A stretch of DNA of 64,000 bases from Streptococcus mitis subsp. hohhotensis (GTDB taxonomy: Bacteria; Bacillota; Bacilli; Lactobacillales; Streptococcaceae): contig NZ_JAIRCA020000001.1 of NCBI RefSeq assembly GCF_020089495.2, positions 65,465-129,464 on the forward strand, written 5' to 3'. Shown in pieces: positions 61,518 to 64,000 of this stretch. The translations under genes and the position numbers were made by a program. Under the pieces are notes generated by a model. The model searched no databases. It was not told where the DNA came from and saw only the letters and a program-made list of their open reading frames with translations. How positions within the stretch are numbered: the first letter of the stretch is position 1; each line of letters opens with the position of its first letter.

Positions 61518-62828
61518 ATGTTTTTTAAATTATTAAGAGAAGCTCTTAAAGTCAAGCAAGTTCGATCAAAAATTTTATTTACAATTTTTATCGTTTTGGT
61601 CTTTCGTATCGGAACTAGTATTACAGTTCCTGGTGTGAATGCCAATAGCTTGAATGCTTTAAGTGGATTATCCTTCTTAAACATGTTGAGCTTGGTGTCA
61701 GGGAATGCCATGAAAAACTTCTCAGTTTTTGCTCTTGGTGTTAGTCCCTACATTACGGCCTCTATCGTTGTCCAACTCTTGCAAATGGATATTTTACCCA
61801 AGTTTGTAGAGTGGGGTAAACAAGGGGAAGTAGGTCGAAGAAAATTAAATCAAGCTACTCGTTATATTGCTCTTGTTTTAGCCTTTGTGCAATCTATCGG
61901 GATTACAGCTGGTTTTAATACTTTGGCTGGAGCTCAATTATTGAAAACAGCTCTTACTCCACAAGTCTTTATCATGATTGGTATCATCTTAACAGCTGGT
62001 AGTATGATTGTGACTTGGTTGGGAGAGCAGATTACAGATAAGGGATACGGAAATGGTGTTTCTATGATTATCTTTGCCGGGATTGTTGCCTCAATTCCAG
62101 AGATGATTCAGGGCATCTATGTAGACTACTTTGTGAACGTCCCAAGTAGCCGTATCAACTCATCTATCATTTTCGTAATCATTTTGATTATTACTGTATT
62201 GTTGATCATTTATTTTACAACTTATGTTCAACAAGCAGAATACAAAATTCCAATCCAATATACCAAGGTTGCACAAGGTGCTCCATCTAGCTCTTACCTT
62301 CCTTTGAAGGTAAACCCTGCTGGAGTTATCCCTGTTATCTTTGCAAGTTCGATTACTGCAGCGCCTGCGGCTATTCTTCAGTTTTTGAGCGCTACAGGTC
62401 ATGATTGGGCTTGGGTAAGAACAGCACAAGAAATGTTGGCAACAACTTCACCAACTGGTATTGCCATGTATGCTTTGTTGATTATTCTCTTTACATTCTT
62501 CTATACGTTTGTACAGATTAATCCTGAAAAAGCGGCAGAAAACCTACAAAAGAGCGGTGCCTATATCCACGGAGTTCGTCCTGGTAAAGGGACAGAAGAA
62601 TATATGTCTAAACTTCTTCGTCGTCTTGCAACTGTTGGTTCTCTCTTCCTTGGTGTGATTTCTATTTTACCGATCGTAGCAAAAGATGTTTTCGGACTTT
62701 CAGAAGCAGTTGCTTTTGGAGGAACCAGTCTTTTGATCATTATCTCTACAGGTATTGAAGGAATCAAACAATTGGAAGGTTACCTATTGAAACGTAAGTA
62801 TGTTGGTTTCATGGACAGAACAGAATAA
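61518..62828 (+). CDS. secY: Preprotein translocase subunit SecY
   Basis: The 436-residue protein has ten TM helices, the plug region after TM1 (GVNANSLNALSG) and the cytoplasmic loop RRLATVGSLF used by SecA and ribosomes. It forms the Sec channel with SecE and SecG. AGAGGTG precedes ATG, 12 bases after rplO. Confidence 0.98.
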   Translation: MFFKLLREALKVKQVRSKILFTIFIVLVFRIGTSITVPGVNANSLNALSGLSFLNMLSLVSGNAMKNFSVFALGVSPYITASIVVQLLQMDILPKFVEWGKQGEVGRRKLNQATRYIALVLAFVQSIGITAGFNTLAGAQLLKTALTPQVFIMIGIILTAGSMIVTWLGEQITDKGYGNGVSMIIFAGIVASIPEMIQGIYVDYFVNVPSSRINSSIIFVIILIITVLLIIYFTTYVQQAEYKIPIQYTKVAQGAPSSSYLPLKVNPAGVIPVIFASSITAAPAAILQFLSATGHDWAWVRTAQEMLATTSPTGIAMYALLIILFTFFYTFVQINPEKAAENLQKSGAYIHGVRPGKGTEEYMSKLLRRLATVGSLFLGVISILPIVAKDVFGLSEAVAFGGTSLLIIISTGIEGIKQLEGYLLKRKYVGFMDRTE

Positions 62829-62831
62829 AAG

Positions 62832-62967
62832 TAATTACTGAATCAGTAATTACTGAGGGAGTGGAGGTTTAACTCTAACATTTGTGAGAGTTTGGTCTCC
62901 CCTCTTCTATTTTGTTTTTAAATAGGGGTGAAAAGATTTTTTGCTTCTATTTAAAAATAAAATAAGG
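62832..62967 (+). other. Inverted repeats between secY and adk
   Basis: AGTAATTACTGA and TCAGTAATTACT are a perfect near-palindrome at about 62831-62855. A second 17-bp repeat pair with one mismatch (62910-62926 and 62950-62966, ending AAATAG / starting CTATTT) brackets a TTTTTTG tract. They may form an attenuator controlling adk. No gene lies in this 149-bp gap. Confidence 0.6.
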
Positions 62968-62977
62968 AGATCAAATC

Positions 62978-63616
62978 ATGAATCTTTTGATTATGGGCTT
63001 ACCTGGTGCAGGTAAGGGAACTCAAGCAGCAAAAATTGTAGAACAATTCCATGTTGCACATATCTCAACAGGTGATATGTTCCGCGCTGCAATGGCAAAT
63101 CAAACTGAAATGGGTGTTCTTGCTAAGTCATACATTGACAAGGGTGAATTGGTTCCTGACGAAGTTACAAATGGAATCGTAAAAGAACGTCTTTCACAAG
63201 ATGATATTAAAGAAACAGGATTCTTGTTGGATGGTTATCCACGTACAATCGAACAAGCTCATGCCTTGGACAAAACATTGGCTGAACTTGGCATTGAACT
63301 AGAAGGTGTCATCAACATTGAAGTAAATCCTGACAGCCTCTTGGAACGTTTGAGTGGTCGTATCATCCACCGCGTAACTGGAGAAACTTTCCACAAGGTC
63401 TTTAACCCACCAGTTGACTATAAAGAAGAAGATTACTACCAACGTGAAGATGATAAGCCTGAGACAGTGAAACGTCGTTTGGATGTGAATATTGCTCAAG
63501 GAGAACCAATCATTGCTCACTACCGTGCCAAAGGTTTGGTTCATAACATCGAAGGTAATCAAGATATCAATGATGTCTTCTCAGATATCGAAAAAGTATT
63601 GACAAATTTGAAATAA
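62978..63616 (+). CDS. adk: Adenylate kinase
   Basis: The 212-residue kinase has the P-loop GLPGAGKGT (7-15), NMP-binding segment [20 protein letters not shown] and a long LID ([18 protein letters not shown]). The LID lacks the four cysteines of zinc-bearing Gram-positive kinases. It balances AMP, ADP and ATP. AAGGAG upstream. Confidence 0.98.
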   Translation: MNLLIMGLPGAGKGTQAAKIVEQFHVAHISTGDMFRAAMANQTEMGVLAKSYIDKGELVPDEVTNGIVKERLSQDDIKETGFLLDGYPRTIEQAHALDKTLAELGIELEGVINIEVNPDSLLERLSGRIIHRVTGETFHKVFNPPVDYKEEDYYQREDDKPETVKRRLDVNIAQGEPIIAHYRAKGLVHNIEGNQDINDVFSDIEKVLTNLK

Positions 63617-63630
63617 AGCGTTTTTCACAC

Positions 63631-63659
63631 TTGCAAAAATCCGCTACAAATGTTATACT
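63631..63659 (+). promoter_or_regulatory. Promoter before infA
   Basis: TTGCAA (63631-63636), 17 bp, TATACT (63654-63659) with TGT extension. Confidence 0.78.
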
Positions 63660-63732
63660 GAGATAGTCTGACTTATAATTGTTGTCTCTGTGTCTAGAGG
63701 CATCGAATCGAAATTTATGGAGGTGCTTTTGC

Positions 63733-63951
63733 GTGGCAAAAGACGATGTGATTGAAGTTGAAGGCAAAGTAGTTGATACAATGCCGAATGCAATGTTTAC
63801 GGTTGAACTTGAAAATGGACATCAGATTTTAGCAACAGTTTCTGGTAAAATTCGTAAAAACTATATTCGTATTTTAGCGGGAGATCGTGTTACTGTCGAA
63901 ATGAGTCCATATGACTTGACACGTGGACGTATCACTTACCGCTTTAAATAA
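63733..63951 (+). CDS. infA: Translation initiation factor IF-1
   Basis: GTG 63733 (GGAGGTG upstream) opens the standard 72-residue OB-fold IF-1: [19 protein letters not shown]. It blocks the A site during initiation. A longer in-frame extension upstream is not IF-1-like. Confidence 0.97.
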   Translation: MAKDDVIEVEGKVVDTMPNAMFTVELENGHQILATVSGKIRKNYIRILAGDRVTVEMSPYDLTRGRITYRFK

Positions 63952-63975
63952 TCGAAAAACTTGGAGGGATAAGAA

Positions 63976-64000
63976 ATGAAAGTAAGACCATCGGTCAAAC
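63976..64000 (+). CDS. rpmJ: 50S ribosomal protein L36 (first 8 codons; continues outside the window)
   Basis: ATG 63976 after GGAGGG begins MKVRPSVK, the universal L36 start, and runs off the window. Its position after infA is conserved. Confidence 0.9.

Overview
The window is chromosomal DNA of a low-GC Gram-positive coccus of the Streptococcus mitis group (S. pneumoniae / S. pseudopneumoniae / S. mitis cluster). This rests on the gene content and order I recognise: the competence-induced bacteriocin locus cibABC beside tsaB-rimI-tsaD, a metQ-M20 peptidase-metNI cluster, mutL-ruvA-tag, ccs4, nrdD-nrdG, and the S10-spc ribosomal operons. ComX (cin) boxes, TGn-extended -10 promoters and AGGAGG ribosome binding sites fit the same group. 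No rRNA or tRNA gene, CRISPR array or intact insertion sequence is visible.

Layout. 1-2600: 5' part of RNase J and RNA polymerase epsilon on the minus strand, a small membrane protein, then cibABC (minus strand) between two exact 23-bp direct repeats. 2601-11006: t6A synthesis genes, azlCD, a cystine-type binding lipoprotein, and a methionine uptake cluster under a MET-box. 11007-13620: an rgg regulator and an MFS transporter, bounded on the right by a second, diverged copy of the metI 3' end, so probably acquired. 13646-20000: a Trep_Strep/MptD-like membrane protein, a YesLMN-type operon (DUF624, histidine kinase, AraC-type response regulator), nrdI, and a LytTR/DUF3021 pair. 20184-28725: mutL, ruvA, and tag split by a 5.4-kb Mega macrolide-resistance element (mefE, msrD, attenuation leader, Tn5252-like remnants). 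28810-32000: SemiSWEET, S66 peptidase, DUF1129 protein, CorA. 32060-32920: an AT-rich insertion with a 61-aa membrane peptide. 33009-40000: uvrA, an Xaa-Pro peptidase, and mgtA behind an Mg2+ M-box riboswitch plus a short upstream ORF and hairpin. 40093-47776: spx, lipoproteins, ireB-ruvX-DUF1292, an array of ~50-bp hairpin repeats, folC, cls, and ccs4 with a frameshifted membrane gene. 47780-51388: anaerobic ribonucleotide reductase cluster under NrdR-like boxes. 51480-64000: S10 and spc operons from rpsJ through secY, adk, infA and the first codons of rpmJ.

How the parts relate. Two loci (cib, ccs4) are wired to competence through ComX boxes. Magnesium enters twice: CorA without a visible switch, and MgtA behind an M-box. 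Aerobic (nrdI) and anaerobic (nrdD/nrdG) ribonucleotide reduction functions are both present. Three insertions (cib, rgg-MFS, the corA-uvrA peptide) are each flanked by duplicated host sequence, which is what transformation-driven gene capture could leave behind; Mega in tag is a fourth, different kind of insertion. The most unusual signals are the mgtA uORF/hairpin downstream of the M-box, the covarying hairpin array at 42219-42500, and the paired covarying hairpins inside the spc operon.
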